A stretch of 64,000 bases of DNA from Rhizobium sp. LC145 (GCF_001005825.1 NZ_LBHV01000003.1:496001-560000); one strand, 5' to 3'. Numbered from the stretch's first letter, positions 51,152 through 60,759 are shown. Notes: generated from the sequence alone by a model not told the origin. Numbers and translations: made by a program.

Positions 51152-52186
51152 ATGGCGGTTCTGGTTACCGGAGGCGCGGGTTACATCGGCAGTCACATGG
51201 CCTGGGCATTGCTGGATGCCGGCGAGGAAGTGGTCGTGCTCGACCGGCTCTCCACCGGCTTTCGCTGGGCGGTGCCCGCGGAAGCGCGCTTCTATCTCGG
51301 CGATGTCGGCGATCGCGAGGTCCTGAACCGGATATTTACGGAGAACGGGATCGACGCGATCCTGCATTTCGCAGGCTCCATCGTCGTTCCGCAGTCGGTC
51401 GCCCAGCCGCTCGACTATTATGAGAACAATACCGGCAACACCCGTCTTCTGGCGGCCGCCGCCGTCGAGGCCGGCATCCGCCACTTCGTCTTCTCCTCGA
51501 CCGCCGCCGTCTACGGCGACCAGAAGGACGACGCCCCGGTGCTGGAAAGCGCGCCGCTTCTTCCCAAGAACCCTTACGGCCAATCGAAGCTGATGTCCGA
51601 GCTGATGCTGCGCGATGCGGCCCAGGCCCATGATTTCCGCTTCGTGGCGCTGCGCTATTTCAACGTGGCGGGCGCCGATCCGGTCGGCCGCACGGGACTT
51701 TCCACGGAAGGCGCCACCCATCTCCTCAAGATCGCCTGCGAGGCGGCGCTCGGGAAACGTCGCGGCGTGGATGTCTACGGCACGGATTATCCGACGCCGG
51801 ACGGCACCGGCATCCGCGACTATATCCACGTCGCCGACCTCGTGAACGCACATCTGAAGGCGTTGAGCTATCTGCGGCGCGGCGGCGAGCCGCTGGTCGC
51901 CAATTGCGGCTATGGCCGGGGCTATTCCGTGCTGGAAGTGCTGGAGGCGGTGATGAAGGGCGCGGGCCGCAAGTTCGAAATCCGCTATGGGCCGCGCCGT
52001 CCGGGCGATGCGGCGAGCGTGGTGGCGAATTCCACCCTGGCCCGCCGCCTGCTCGACTGGACGCCGCGTCATGACGATCTCGATTTTATCGTCGAAACGG
52101 CGATCGCCTGGGAGAAGGGTCTGGCGGCGAAAAAGGCCGAAGATCTCAGGACGCTTCAGAACCGGCTCGCCTCGGCGAGGTTCTGA
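51152..52186 (+). CDS. galE: UDP-glucose 4-epimerase
   Basis: A 344-residue extended SDR. The NAD loop is VTGGAGYIGSHM, the catalytic Ser is in FSSTAAVYGD and the pair in NPYGQSKLM; later RYFNVAGADPVGR and GTGIRDYIHVADL are hallmark GalE boxes. It interconverts UDP-glucose and UDP-galactose for exopolysaccharide and lipopolysaccharide (ExoB role in rhizobia). ATG 51152 is used; the open frame upstream lacks family sequence. Confidence 0.94.
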   Translation: MAVLVTGGAGYIGSHMAWALLDAGEEVVVLDRLSTGFRWAVPAEARFYLGDVGDREVLNRIFTENGIDAILHFAGSIVVPQSVAQPLDYYENNTGNTRLLAAAAVEAGIRHFVFSSTAAVYGDQKDDAPVLESAPLLPKNPYGQSKLMSELMLRDAAQAHDFRFVALRYFNVAGADPVGRTGLSTEGATHLLKIACEAALGKRRGVDVYGTDYPTPDGTGIRDYIHVADLVNAHLKALSYLRRGGEPLVANCGYGRGYSVLEVLEAVMKGAGRKFEIRYGPRRPGDAASVVANSTLARRLLDWTPRHDDLDFIVETAIAWEKGLAAKKAEDLRTLQNRLASARF

Positions 52187-52192
52187 GGGGCG

Positions 52193-52798
52193 TCACCTGC
52201 CGGTCAGGGCGTCGAAGGCCGCCATGGCGCCATCGGCCACATGCTTGAGCGCCCTGTAATCTCCCCCGTCACGGGCGAGGATGGACATTCCGTTCTGCAC
52301 GGTTGCGTAGAAGGTCGCGATCGCTTCCGCGTCGATCGACGCAGGCAATTCCCCCTCCGCCACGGCGCGCTGCAACCGTTGGCGGAGTTTCACGATGCTG
52401 TCCGCGCGATGCTTGCAAAACGCGCCGCAGATCGGCTTCGTCACTTCGCCGGAATGTAGGCCGCCGAGTGCGATCAAACAGCCGTGCGGCTGGTTCGGCT
52501 GCGAATAAGCCTTAGCTGTCGCGAGCAGAAAGCCGTTCAGGGCTTCCTTGATGGTCGCAATGGTCTCCAGCGAGGACCAGATTTCCATGCCGATGGTGCG
52601 GCTATAGAGTTCCATCACTTCCAGATAGAGCGCTTCCTTGCACCCGAATGCGGCATAGAGGCTGGGCGGATTGATGCCCATGGCGGCGGTGAGGTCCGCC
52701 AGAGACGCGCCTTCATATCCCTTCTCCCAAAAGACCTGCATCGCGCTCTCCAGCGCGGCGTTACGGTCGAAACTGCGGGGACGGCCTCTTTCGGGCAT
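52193..52798 (-). CDS. TetR-family transcriptional regulator
   Basis: A 201-residue regulator. Its N-terminal helix-turn-helix is RPRSFDRNAALESAMQVFW, then GASLADLTAAMGINPPSLYA and FGCKEALYLEVM. The C-terminal ligand domain resembles the YxaF/AcrR-type group 16. It is divergent from a 3-oxoacyl-ACP reductase-like SDR, the expected target, with paired TTTTTTGTA sites between. Confidence 0.93.
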   Translation of the reverse strand: MPERGRPRSFDRNAALESAMQVFWEKGYEGASLADLTAAMGINPPSLYAAFGCKEALYLEVMELYSRTIGMEIWSSLETIATIKEALNGFLLATAKAYSQPNQPHGCLIALGGLHSGEVTKPICGAFCKHRADSIVKLRQRLQRAVAEGELPASIDAEAIATFYATVQNGMSILARDGGDYRALKHVADGAMAAFDALTGR

Positions 52799-52808
52799 GG
52801 CTCAGCTC

Positions 52809-52891
52809 TTTTTTGTAATGATCGATAAATAAATCTCTTGACGCGGTCTGGCAAGCGCTACAGTTAATTATGTATTGCTCACTACAAAAAA
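52809..52891. promoter_or_regulatory. TetR/SDR divergent promoter with two similar inverted boxes
   Basis: TTTTTTGTAATGATC (52809-52823) and its inverted relative GCTCACTACAAAAAA (52877-52891) lie near the two start codons, with TTGACG at 52838-52843 between them. The two boxes agree at 13 of 15 positions and could be two sites for one TetR dimer each. The repressor could then close both directions. Confidence 0.4.
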
Positions 52892-52904
52892 AAGGAAGTT
52901 TTGC

Positions 52905-53651
52905 ATGACCTCGATCAACTTGGATGGCAAGGTTGCCCTCGTGACCGGCGGCAGCCGGGGCATCGGCGCGGCGATCGCCAAAAGGCTTGCGGCAGAGGGT
53001 GCCACGGTGGCGCTGACCTATGTGAATTCAGCAGACAAGGCGGAGCAGGTGGTCCGCGAAATCGAGAAGGCGGGCGGTCGCGCGGCTGCGATCCGGGCGG
53101 ACAACCGTGAGGCCGAAGCGATCGAACAGGCGGTCCGCAAGACGGTCGAGACCTTCGGCAAACTGGATATTCTGGTAAACAGCGCCGGCATCTGGCACGC
53201 CGCGCCGCTCGGAGAAACGAGCGTTGCGGATTTCGATGAAGTGATGGCCGTCAACCTGCGTGCGCCTTTCGTGGCCGTTCGCGCGGCGGCGGGCCACCTT
53301 GGCGAAGGCGGGCGGATCATCTCGATCGGCAGCAATCTGGCCGAACTGGTGCCCTGGCCGGGCATCAGCCTCTACTCGGCGAGCAAGGCCGCGCTGATCG
53401 GCCTGACGAAGGGGCTGGCGCGAGACCTCGGCCCGCGCGGCATCACGGTCAACGTCGTCCATCCCGGTTCGACGAATACCGACATGAACCCCGCAGGCGG
53501 CGATCATTCCGAACCGCAGCGGGAGCGTATCGCGACCGGCAGCTTCGGCGAGCCGGAGGATATTGCCGGCCTGGTCGCCTGGCTCGCTGGGCCTGAAGGA
53601 AAATTCGTCTCCGGCGCATCGCTGACCATAGACGGCGGCGCCAACGCCTGA
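52905..53651 (+). CDS. SDR oxidoreductase (3-oxoacyl-ACP reductase-like)
   Basis: A 248-residue classical SDR with LVTGGSRGIGAAIAKRLA, NSAGIWHAAP, Ser in ISIGSNLAELVP and the pair YSASK, and the C-terminal GASLTIDGGANA. Substrate is unknown; these are often annotated FabG-like but those controlled by TetR genes usually act on xenobiotic or quinone substrates. ATG 52905 follows AAGGAAG. A strong terminator lies just downstream. Confidence 0.92.
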   Translation: MTSINLDGKVALVTGGSRGIGAAIAKRLAAEGATVALTYVNSADKAEQVVREIEKAGGRAAAIRADNREAEAIEQAVRKTVETFGKLDILVNSAGIWHAAPLGETSVADFDEVMAVNLRAPFVAVRAAAGHLGEGGRIISIGSNLAELVPWPGISLYSASKAALIGLTKGLARDLGPRGITVNVVHPGSTNTDMNPAGGDHSEPQRERIATGSFGEPEDIAGLVAWLAGPEGKFVSGASLTIDGGANA

Positions 53652-53661
53652 TCGGATTGGA

Positions 53662-53692
53662 CCACGGCCGCCTCGCGCGGCCGTGGTTTTTT
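53662..53692 (+). terminator. Intrinsic terminator after SDR gene
   Basis: CCACGGCCGC (53662-53671) and GCGGCCGTGG (53677-53686) form a perfect 10-bp stem around CTCGC, followed by TTTTTT. Canonical terminator for the SDR transcript. Confidence 0.9.
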
Positions 53693-53763
53693 GCGGCAAG
53701 ACGCAATGGTCCCACAGCCCGGATGACTTGCTGGAGCGGAACATGGAAGGGGATAGGAAAAAA

Positions 53764-53838
53764 TGGTGCTGCTAGAGAGATTTGAACTCTCGGCCTCTCC
53801 CTTACCAAGGGAGTGCTCTACCCCTGAGCTATAGCAGC
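53764..53838 (-). tRNA. tRNA-Thr (GGT anticodon)
   Basis: Minus-strand cloverleaf of 75 bases with encoded CCA. The acceptor stem GCTGCTA pairs with TAGCAGC; the D arm has AGCTCAGGGGTAGAGC; the anticodon stem-loop is CTCCCTTGGTAAGGGAG, anticodon GGT; the T arm is GAGAGTTCAAATCTCTC. A T-run follows the CCA on the minus strand and may terminate it. Confidence 0.96.
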
Positions 53839-53996
53839 TTCGGCCTCGCCCGGATCGGGGCGTGTCGTCAGGCGAGGGGGCTATTGCCATAGCTTGGCGG
53901 AGAGCGCAAGCCGCAAATTGGAAGTTATTTTGATGAGGCGCGGGAAAACCCGCATGGCACTTTGAGAAATCCGGTTTTTTCGCTAAGGAAAGAGGC

Positions 53997-54227
53997 ATGG
54001 TGAAAGACGACGAGACGAAGATTTCCGAGGCTGAGGGCGGTCATTCCGGCGATCGGGAAGCGCGGCGGCGCGCGGCGGACGAACGCGAGCAGGCCCGCAA
54101 GGCGCGCGCCTCCGCAAAGCTTCGGGAAACCCTCCAGCGACGCAAAGGCCAGGCCCGCGCCCGCCGCGCCGGCGAGGCCGATATGGCGAACGGGCTTCCT
54201 GCCGCAAAAACGGACGAATCATCCTGA
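53997..54227 (+). CDS. Small charged protein upstream of murA (76 aa)
   Basis: A 76-residue, Arg/Ala/Glu-rich protein predicted to be mostly one long helix (DREARRRAADEREQARKAR, LRETLQRRKGQARARRAGE). AAGGAAAGAGG precedes ATG 53997. It resembles the small DUF4169-type alphaproteobacterial proteins, but the family match is uncertain. No function recognised. It is upstream of murA and probably independent of it. Confidence 0.7.
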   Translation: MVKDDETKISEAEGGHSGDREARRRAADEREQARKARASAKLRETLQRRKGQARARRAGEADMANGLPAAKTDESS

Positions 54228-54376
54228 CCAATGCCGGCCACCACCAGAACTGCCCATTCATACCTCCTGTTAACCTGGATCATCAAAGATTGATGCCGCG
54301 CGGGAATTCGTCTAAGGACGCCCTTTCCTTTCGCGCTCGACAAGAAAGAGAGGCGGGCCCCGCCCGTTGAACCCCC

Positions 54377-55669
54377 ATGGATCGCATCAGAATTACCGGC
54401 GGCAACCAACTTAACGGCACGATCCCGATCTCGGGCGCCAAGAACGCGGCGCTGCCCTTGATGATTGCCTCGCTTTTGACGAGCGATACGCTGACGCTCG
54501 AAAACGTGCCGCATCTTGCCGATGTCGAGCTGCTTTTGCGCATCCTCGGCAATCACGGCGTCGATTTCACCGTCAACGGCCGCCGCGAAAACCAGAGCGG
54601 CAGCTATGCCCGCACCATCCACTTCACCTGCCGCACCATCGCCGATACGACCGCGCCCTATGCGCTGGTTTCGAAGATGCGCGCGAGCTTCTGGGTGATC
54701 GGCCCGCTTCTGGCCCGCGAGGGCAGGGCGCGCGTTTCGCTGCCCGGCGGCTGCGCCATCGGCACGCGTCCGGTCGATCTCTTCCTTGAAGGCCTGCAGG
54801 CGCTGGGCGCCGAGATCGAGATCGACGGCGGCTATGTGAACGCCACCGCTCCCAAGGGTGGCCTCACCGGTGGGCGCTACACGTTCCCGAAGGTTTCGGT
54901 CGGCGCCACCCATGTGCTGCTGATGGCGGCGACGCTCGCCAACGGCACGACGGTGATCGAAAATGCCGCCCGCGAGCCGGAAGTGGTCGATCTCGCCCGC
55001 TGCCTCACCTCCATGGGAGCGAAGATCGAAGGCGCCGGCACGAGCACGATCACCATCGAGGGCGTTCCCTCGCTTTCCGGCGCGCGCCACCGCGTGCTGC
55101 CCGATCGCATCGAGACCGGCACCTATGCCATGGCGGTTGCCATGGCCGGCGGCGACGTGACGCTCGAGGGCACGAATGCGACGCTTCTCGACAGCGCGCT
55201 CGGCACGCTGCGGCAGGCCGGCGCCCACATCACCGAAACGGAAAGCGGGCTGCGCATCGTGCGCAACGGCAATGGCATCCAGCCGGTCGACATCACGACC
55301 GAGCCTTTCCCGGGCTTCCCGACGGACCTGCAGGCGCAGTTCATGGCGCTGATGACCCGCTCTTCGGGCGTTTCCAATATCACCGAGACGATCTTCGAGA
55401 ACCGCTTCATGCATGTGCAGGAGCTTGCCCGCCTCGGCGCGAAGATTTCGCTTTCAGGCCAGACGGCCCGCGTCGAGGGTGTCGCGCGGCTGAAGGGCGC
55501 GCCCGTGATGGCGACCGACCTGCGCGCCTCCGTATCGCTGGTGATCGCCGGCCTTGCCGCGGAAGGCGAGACCATGGTCAACCGCGTCTACCATCTCGAT
55601 CGCGGTTTCGAGCGTCTGGAAGAGAAGCTCACCCGTTGCGGCGCTGTCGTCGAACGCGTCAGCGACTGA
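54377..55669 (+). CDS. murA: UDP-N-acetylglucosamine 1-carboxyvinyltransferase
   Basis: A 430-residue enzyme of the EPSP synthase fold, first committed step of peptidoglycan synthesis. It has [17 protein letters not shown] (Lys-Asn substrate pair) and the active-site Cys loop [15 protein letters not shown], which would make it sensitive to fosfomycin. [17 protein letters not shown] is also diagnostic. Length is typical. Followed by an intrinsic terminator. Confidence 0.97.
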   Translation: MDRIRITGGNQLNGTIPISGAKNAALPLMIASLLTSDTLTLENVPHLADVELLLRILGNHGVDFTVNGRRENQSGSYARTIHFTCRTIADTTAPYALVSKMRASFWVIGPLLAREGRARVSLPGGCAIGTRPVDLFLEGLQALGAEIEIDGGYVNATAPKGGLTGGRYTFPKVSVGATHVLLMAATLANGTTVIENAAREPEVVDLARCLTSMGAKIEGAGTSTITIEGVPSLSGARHRVLPDRIETGTYAMAVAMAGGDVTLEGTNATLLDSALGTLRQAGAHITETESGLRIVRNGNGIQPVDITTEPFPGFPTDLQAQFMALMTRSSGVSNITETIFENRFMHVQELARLGAKISLSGQTARVEGVARLKGAPVMATDLRASVSLVIAGLAAEGETMVNRVYHLDRGFERLEEKLTRCGAVVERVSD

Positions 55670-55698
55670 CCACCTCCTCAGAGGACGTTTAAAGTAAC

Positions 55699-55732
55699 AG
55701 GACGGCGAGGCGATGCCTTGCCGTCCTTTTTT
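55699..55732 (+). terminator. Intrinsic terminator after murA
   Basis: AGGACGGCGAGGC (55699-55711) pairs with GCCTTGCCGTCCT (55715-55727) with one mismatch around GAT, then TTTTTT. It ends the murA transcript 30 bases past its stop. Confidence 0.88.
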
Positions 55733-55803
55733 GCGTTCCTATCTTTCCCGTATCTCACCTGCCATTCCCTTCTCGATCCGCCCCCTCGTACGGAGAATCT
55801 CCC

Positions 55804-56646
55804 ATGACTGACGTTTCCGCACCCGTCTGGTTCATCACCGGCTGCTCCACCGGCTTCGGCCGGGAACTGGCGAAGCTCACGATCGCCCGAGGCTGGCCGA
55901 CAGTGGTGACCGCGCGCGACAAAAGCCGTGTCGCCGATCTTGCAGAAGGCAGCGGGAATGCGCTGGCCCTCGATCTCGACGTCACGAATGCCGGCGAGAT
56001 CGCCGCGGCGGCGAAGGCCGCCGAGGAAAAGTTCGGCCGTATCGACGTTCTGGTGAACAATGCCGGCTACGGCTACCAGGCGGCGCTCGAGGAGGGCGAA
56101 GAAGATGAGATCCGCGCCCAGTTCGATGCCAACGTTTTCGGACTTTTCGCCATGACGCGCGCCGTGCTGCCGGGCATGCGGGCGCGCCGGCGCGGCCACG
56201 TCATCAACATCACCTCGCAGGCCGGCTTCATCGGTTTTGCCGGCTCCGGCTATTACGCGGCGAGCAAGCATGCCGTCGAAGGCTTTTCCGATGCGCTTGC
56301 CGCCGAGGGCGCGCCGATCGGCATCAAGGTGACCTGCGTGGAGCCGGGCCCGTTCCGCACCGACTGGGCCGGCCGCTCGCTGAGGCAGACGCCGAGCCGC
56401 ATTACCGAATATGCCGAGACCGCCGGTGCGCGGTTGAAATCCACTGCCGAGATCAGCGGCAGGCAGGCGGGCGATCCGGTTCGCGCCGGCGAGGCGATCA
56501 TCGCGGCGGCCGAGGCGGAGAACCCGCCCCGCCATCTGGTGCTCGGCGCGATCGCCTATAACGGCGTCACGCAGAAGCTGAAGGAGAGGCTGGCGCAGAT
56601 CGAGGCTTGGAAGGAAACCAGCATTTCCGCCGATTTTCCGAGTTGA
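55804..56646 (+). CDS. SDR family oxidoreductase
   Basis: A 280-residue classical SDR: cofactor loop ITGCSTGFGRELA, NNAGYGYQAAL, Ser in ITSQAGF, catalytic pair YYAASKHAVEG, and VEPGPFRTDW. The long C-terminal helix region resembles the oxidoreductase group similar to 17-beta-hydroxysteroid dehydrogenases. Substrate not evident. It stands alone between murA and the DUF2948-hisD cluster. Confidence 0.92.
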   Translation: MTDVSAPVWFITGCSTGFGRELAKLTIARGWPTVVTARDKSRVADLAEGSGNALALDLDVTNAGEIAAAAKAAEEKFGRIDVLVNNAGYGYQAALEEGEEDEIRAQFDANVFGLFAMTRAVLPGMRARRRGHVINITSQAGFIGFAGSGYYAASKHAVEGFSDALAAEGAPIGIKVTCVEPGPFRTDWAGRSLRQTPSRITEYAETAGARLKSTAEISGRQAGDPVRAGEAIIAAAEAENPPRHLVLGAIAYNGVTQKLKERLAQIEAWKETSISADFPS

Positions 56647-56744
56647 GCGGAAACAACCGGTTGTTGCTTCTTTGCGGTCGGCATCCTATTTCCAGCATGT
56701 AATCTTTCGGCGCGGGACACGCGCCATCACTGGAAAGCGAAACG

Positions 56745-57176
56745 ATGACCGAGCTGAAGCTGCTGGCCCTGGACAAGGACGACCTGGAGATCATTTCCGC
56801 CCATATGCAGGATAGTGTCTTCAAAGTGGGCGACGTGCATTGGTCGCCCGCAAGCCGGTCGTTCTCGTTCGAGGCCAACCGCTTCGTCTGGGAAAACGCC
56901 GGGGGCCGGCGCAAGACCTATGAGCGGCGGCGCGGCGCGCTCGTCTTCAAGCGCGTGGAGGCCGTGCGCTCGACCGGCATCGACCCCAAGAAGAAGGAGG
57001 AGGTGCTCTCCCTTCTCGCCATCCGCTTCGTCCAGAAGGGCGAAGGGCCGGAAGGCACGGTGGAACTGATCCTCGCCGGCACCGCCACGATAGCGCTCGA
57101 TGTCGAATGTCTCGAAGTAGCGCTTGCAGATATCGGCGGCGCATGGGAAACGGCCTCGAGGCCGCGTCACCCGTAA
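56745..57176 (+). CDS. DUF2948 family protein
   Basis: A 143-residue cytoplasmic protein starting LKLLALDKDDLEIISAHMQD, with FEANRFVWEN and a C-terminal ECLEVALADIGGAWE. This fits DUF2948, a family of unknown function found almost always next to hisD in alphaproteobacteria, as here. It precedes hisD by 45 bases, so co-transcription is likely. Confidence 0.9.
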   Translation: MTELKLLALDKDDLEIISAHMQDSVFKVGDVHWSPASRSFSFEANRFVWENAGGRRKTYERRRGALVFKRVEAVRSTGIDPKKKEEVLSLLAIRFVQKGEGPEGTVELILAGTATIALDVECLEVALADIGGAWETASRPRHP

Positions 57177-57221
57177 GGATCCGGCCGGCATCAAGGTTTT
57201 CGAACTGGAAGGATTATCTCC

Positions 57222-58520
57222 TTGGCGATCTGGCTGGAGCAGGCAGCGGAAGACTTCGAGGCGCGGTTTTCCGCTTTTCTTTCGACGAAGCGTGAGGTTT
57301 CGGAAGATGTGAACGCCGTGGTGCGGGCCATCATCGATGATGTGCGGGCGCGCGGCGACCAGGCCCTCATCGATTATTCCGCCCGTTTCGAAGGCATAGA
57401 CCTCGGCAATGCCGGCATTCGCGTCAGCGATGCGGAAATCGATGCCGCTGTGGCCGAGACGGACCCGAAGGTGCTCGACGCCCTGAAGTTCGCCGCTGCG
57501 CGTATCGAGAAGCACCATGCCCGGCAGATGCCGAAGGACGATATCTACGAGGACGCGATCGGCGTGGGGCTCGGCTCCCGCTGGACGGCGATCGAGGCGG
57601 TCGGTCTCTACGTGCCGGGCGGCACGGCGAGCTATCCGAGCTCGGTGCTGATGAACGCCGTGCCGGCGAGCGTCGCCGGCGTGCCGCGCGTCGTCATGGT
57701 CGTGCCGGCCGGCGGCGGGCGCATCAATCCCGCCGTGCTTGCGGCGGCCCGGATTGCCGGGGTGAGCGAAATCTACCGCATCGGCGGCGCGCAGGCGGTC
57801 GCAGCCCTTGCCTATGGCACGGAGACCATCGCTCCGGTCGCCAAGATCGTCGGGCCGGGCAATGCCTATGTCGCGGCCGCCAAGCGGCAGGTCTTCGGCA
57901 CGGTCGGGATCGACATGATCGCCGGGCCCTCCGAAGTGCTGGTGATAGCGGACAAGGAAAACGATCCGGACTGGATCGCCGCCGATCTGCTCGCCCAGGC
58001 CGAGCACGATGCCGGCGCGCAGTCGATCCTCATGACCGATGACGCGGCGTTCGGCAAATCCGTGGAAGCCGCGGTCGAGCGGCAGTTGAAGACGCTTTCG
58101 CGGTCTGAAACGGCATCGGCAAGCTGGCGGGATTTCGGTGCCGTCATCCTCGTGCCGGAACTTTCGGCCGCTCTGCCGCTCGCAAACCGTATCGCGGCCG
58201 AGCACCTGGAGCTCGCGGTTGCCGATCCCGATGCGCTGATGCCGGGCATCCGAAACGCAGGCGCGATCTTCATCGGCCGGCATACGCCCGAGGTCATCGG
58301 CGATTATGTGGGCGGCTCGAACCACGTGCTGCCGACGGCGCGCTCGGCCCGGTTCTCCTCCGGGCTTTCGGTGCTCGATTTCGTCAAGCGCACTTCCATC
58401 CTGCGGCTGGGCCCCGACCAGCTCCGCGAACTTGCACCCGCGGCGATCACGCTCGCTCATTCCGAAGGGCTCGATGCCCATGCGCGCTCGGTGGCGATCC
58501 GGCTGAACGATGGGAGTTGA
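57222..58520 (+). CDS. hisD: Histidinol dehydrogenase
   Basis: A 432-residue zinc enzyme that makes the last two oxidations of histidine synthesis. Motifs: YVPGGTASYPSSVLMNAVPA, IYRIGGAQAVAALAYGT, the zinc/NAD region DMIAGPSEVLVIAD and LAQAEHDAGAQSIL, with SNHVLPTARSARFSSGLSV near the C-terminus. The start appears to be TTG at 57222, with GGAAGGA 8 bases upstream; the sequence begins AIWLEQAAEDFEARFSAFL as in related HisD. Three bases separate it from the next gene. Confidence 0.96.
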   Translation: MAIWLEQAAEDFEARFSAFLSTKREVSEDVNAVVRAIIDDVRARGDQALIDYSARFEGIDLGNAGIRVSDAEIDAAVAETDPKVLDALKFAAARIEKHHARQMPKDDIYEDAIGVGLGSRWTAIEAVGLYVPGGTASYPSSVLMNAVPASVAGVPRVVMVVPAGGGRINPAVLAAARIAGVSEIYRIGGAQAVAALAYGTETIAPVAKIVGPGNAYVAAAKRQVFGTVGIDMIAGPSEVLVIADKENDPDWIAADLLAQAEHDAGAQSILMTDDAAFGKSVEAAVERQLKTLSRSETASASWRDFGAVILVPELSAALPLANRIAAEHLELAVADPDALMPGIRNAGAIFIGRHTPEVIGDYVGGSNHVLPTARSARFSSGLSVLDFVKRTSILRLGPDQLRELAPAAITLAHSEGLDAHARSVAIRLNDGS

Positions 58521-58523
58521 CGG

Positions 58524-58997
58524 ATGGGCCGGCCGGACTTCCGTCTCTGCGAGGTCGTTCTGGACGATTCCATCGGGCGTTCGACCCCCGATGTCGAGCA
58601 TGAGCGGGCGGTTGCCATCTTCGACCTCGTCGAGGAAAACTCCTTCGAGCCGATCGGCCATTCCGGCGGGCCCTACCGGCTGAGGCTTTCGCTGGTGGAT
58701 TCCAAGCTGATGTTCGGCATCACCACGCAGGCGGATGAGGACGTCGCCACCCATATCCTGTCGCTCACGCCCTTCCGGCGGATCATCAAGGACTACTTCA
58801 TGATCTGCGAGAGCTATTACGAGGCGATCCGCTCGGCCACCCCGAGCCGCATCGAGGCGATCGACATGGGCCGGCGCGGCATCCACAACGAAGGTTCCCG
58901 GACGCTGATGGACCGGCTCGACGGCAAGATCCGCATCGATTTCGACACGGCGCGGCGGCTGTTCACGCTGGTCTGCGTGCTCTATTGGCGGGGGTAG
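58524..58997 (+). CDS. UPF0262 family protein
   Basis: A 157-residue protein of the UPF0262 family ([55 protein letters not shown]). The function is unknown; its place between hisD and a phosphatase gene is conserved in rhizobia. Start 3 bases after hisD, so it is in the same transcript. Confidence 0.92.
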   Translation: MGRPDFRLCEVVLDDSIGRSTPDVEHERAVAIFDLVEENSFEPIGHSGGPYRLRLSLVDSKLMFGITTQADEDVATHILSLTPFRRIIKDYFMICESYYEAIRSATPSRIEAIDMGRRGIHNEGSRTLMDRLDGKIRIDFDTARRLFTLVCVLYWRG

Positions 58998-59002
58998 CGG
59001 CC

Positions 59003-59482
59003 GTGGAGGAGTTTCCCGCCTCGCAAGCGAACAGCGGCAGGCCGGGCGCCATCCTCTTCCTGTGCGGCTGGAACGTCATTCGTTCGCCGATGGCGGAGGT
59101 CATTGCAAAACGGATCCTGCCACCCGATATCTATGTTCGTTCCGCAGGCGTGAGATCCGGCGAGCGCGACGCTTTCGTGGATGTCGTGCTGGAGGAGATC
59201 GGCCTTTCGCTCGGCCGTCATCACCCGCAGACGCTGGAAGAGCTCGAGGACGATTTCTTCGATCTCATCGTGACGCTGACCCCGGAAGCCCATCATGCGG
59301 CGCTGGAGCTGACGCGCTCCAGCGCGGTCGATGTCGTCTACTGGCCGACCATGGACCCGACGGCGGCAACAGGCAGCCGCGAACAGATGCTGGATGCCTA
59401 CCGGGAGGTGCGCGACCACCTCTGGCGCCTGGTGGACGAGCGGCTTGGCGGAGGGCATCGGCACCCCGCGGAGACGGCCTGA
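59003..59482 (+). CDS. Low-molecular-weight protein-tyrosine-phosphatase-like protein
   Basis: A 159-residue LMW phosphatase fold. The P-loop is FLCGWNVIRSPMAE, a CX5R(S) loop with substitutions against the usual C-x-G-N-x-C-R-S; the general-acid Asp is likely in WPTMDPTAAT. It may act on phosphotyrosine or another small phosphoester. GTG 59003 with GGGGG upstream is preferred; TTG 58985 would overlap the UPF0262 gene. Sequence ends in HPAETA. Confidence 0.85.
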   Translation: MEEFPASQANSGRPGAILFLCGWNVIRSPMAEVIAKRILPPDIYVRSAGVRSGERDAFVDVVLEEIGLSLGRHHPQTLEELEDDFFDLIVTLTPEAHHAALELTRSSAVDVVYWPTMDPTAATGSREQMLDAYREVRDHLWRLVDERLGGGHRHPAETA

Positions 59483-59602
59483 ACGGAATCGCAAATATGC
59501 GAGTTCACAAAGCGGACATGATTGTGTAGTTTCCGCGCAAATTTACGGGCGGCGGTCTCGATGACCCCGCCCGAAAACCAACCATAGGAAGAAAACCCTT
59601 AG

Positions 59603-59821
59603 ATGGCTAAAGAAGAAGTCCTCGAATTCCCGGGCGTCGTGACGGAACTGCTGCCCAATGCGACGTTCCGCGTGAAGCTCGAAAACGAACATGAGATTAT
59701 CGCACATACCGCCGGCCGCATGCGCAAGAACCGCATCCGCGTTCTCGCCGGCGACAAGGTCCTGGTCGAGATGACGCCCTACGACCTGACCAAGGGCCGC
59801 ATCACCTACCGCTTCAAGTAA
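59603..59821 (+). CDS. infA: Translation initiation factor IF-1
   Basis: A 72-residue OB-fold protein: [20 protein letters not shown], then [20 protein letters not shown] and [11 protein letters not shown]. It binds the 30S A-site region during initiation. Length is exactly that of the family. AGGAAGAAAACCC precedes ATG 59603. It lies in a conserved rhizobial string with maf and yacG. Confidence 0.97.
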   Translation: MAKEEVLEFPGVVTELLPNATFRVKLENEHEIIAHTAGRMRKNRIRVLAGDKVLVEMTPYDLTKGRITYRFK

Positions 59822-59846
59822 GCCCGGCTAGCGGCAAGGCCTCCTC

Positions 59847-60467
59847 ATGGCGCTGGAACAAAAGCTTATCCTGGCCTCCGGTTCGCCGCGCCGCCTCGAC
59901 CTTCTCAATCAGGCGGGCATCAAGCCGGCAAAGCTGATGCCGATGGATATCGACGAGACGCCGAAGCGGTCCGAGCATCCGCGCTCGCTCGCTCGCCGCC
60001 TCTCGACCGAGAAGGCGGAAGCGGCGCTCGCCGCGTTGCGGGACGATCCGGCCTGGCGTCACAGCTATGTCCTGTCCGCCGATACGGTAGTCGCGGTCGG
60101 CCGGCGTATTCTCGAGAAGACCGAATATACCGACGAGGCGCACGCAGCGCTGCATCTCCTCTCCGGGCGCGGCCACTGGGTCTATACCGGCATCTGCCTG
60201 GTCACCCCCGGCGGCAAGTTCCGCCAGAAGGTCGTGCAGACCAAGGTTCGCTTCAAAAGGCTTTCCAGCGGCGAGATCGAGAACTATATCGCGTCTGGAC
60301 AATGGCGCGGCAAGGCGGGAGCCTATGCGATCCAGGGGATCGCCGGCTCCTTCGTTCAGAAGCTCGTGGGTTCCTATACGAACGTCGTCGGGCTGCCGCT
60401 TTACGAAGTGATGGCGCTGCTGGCCGGTGAAGGCTTCGACGTGGCGGCGGGCTGGCCGGAAGGATAA
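59847..60467 (+). CDS. maf: Maf-like nucleoside triphosphate pyrophosphatase
   Basis: A 206-residue Maf/HAM1-fold enzyme. The opening box is [30 protein letters not shown] and [19 protein letters not shown] are typical. It hydrolyses dTTP, UTP or modified nucleotides and is linked to septum arrest. 25 bases after infA and 14 before yacG, probably one transcript. Confidence 0.95.
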   Translation: MALEQKLILASGSPRRLDLLNQAGIKPAKLMPMDIDETPKRSEHPRSLARRLSTEKAEAALAALRDDPAWRHSYVLSADTVVAVGRRILEKTEYTDEAHAALHLLSGRGHWVYTGICLVTPGGKFRQKVVQTKVRFKRLSSGEIENYIASGQWRGKAGAYAIQGIAGSFVQKLVGSYTNVVGLPLYEVMALLAGEGFDVAAGWPEG

Positions 60468-60481
60468 ATAAGGTCCTAACC

Positions 60482-60703
60482 ATGGCACAACCGATCAAGA
60501 CAGGCGGCAAGGTGGAGCCGCTTCGCAAGACCAGGCCCTGCCCGGAATGCGGCAAGCCTTCGGCGCGCGACCACTATCCTTTCTGCTCCGACCGCTGCCG
60601 CACGCTCGATCTTTCGCGCTGGCTGAAGGGCTCCTATGCCATTCCCGTGGCGGAAGACGAGACCAAGGCCGAACCCTCCGACGACGAGCGGCGCGACGGC
60701 TGA
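60482..60703 (+). CDS. yacG: DNA gyrase inhibitor YacG (zinc-binding)
   Basis: A 73-residue protein with the zinc knuckle [20 protein letters not shown] (four Cys) and then [13 protein letters not shown]. YacG binds GyrB and limits gyrase activity in E. coli. The acidic tail ([13 protein letters not shown]) is normal. It closes the infA-maf-yacG group. Confidence 0.95.
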   Translation: MAQPIKTGGKVEPLRKTRPCPECGKPSARDHYPFCSDRCRTLDLSRWLKGSYAIPVAEDETKAEPSDDERRDG

Positions 60704-60759
60704 TTTTGCTGGCGAATTCGCGATTTTTGCAAACCTGTCAAAAAAGTCGGTTTCGGTGC

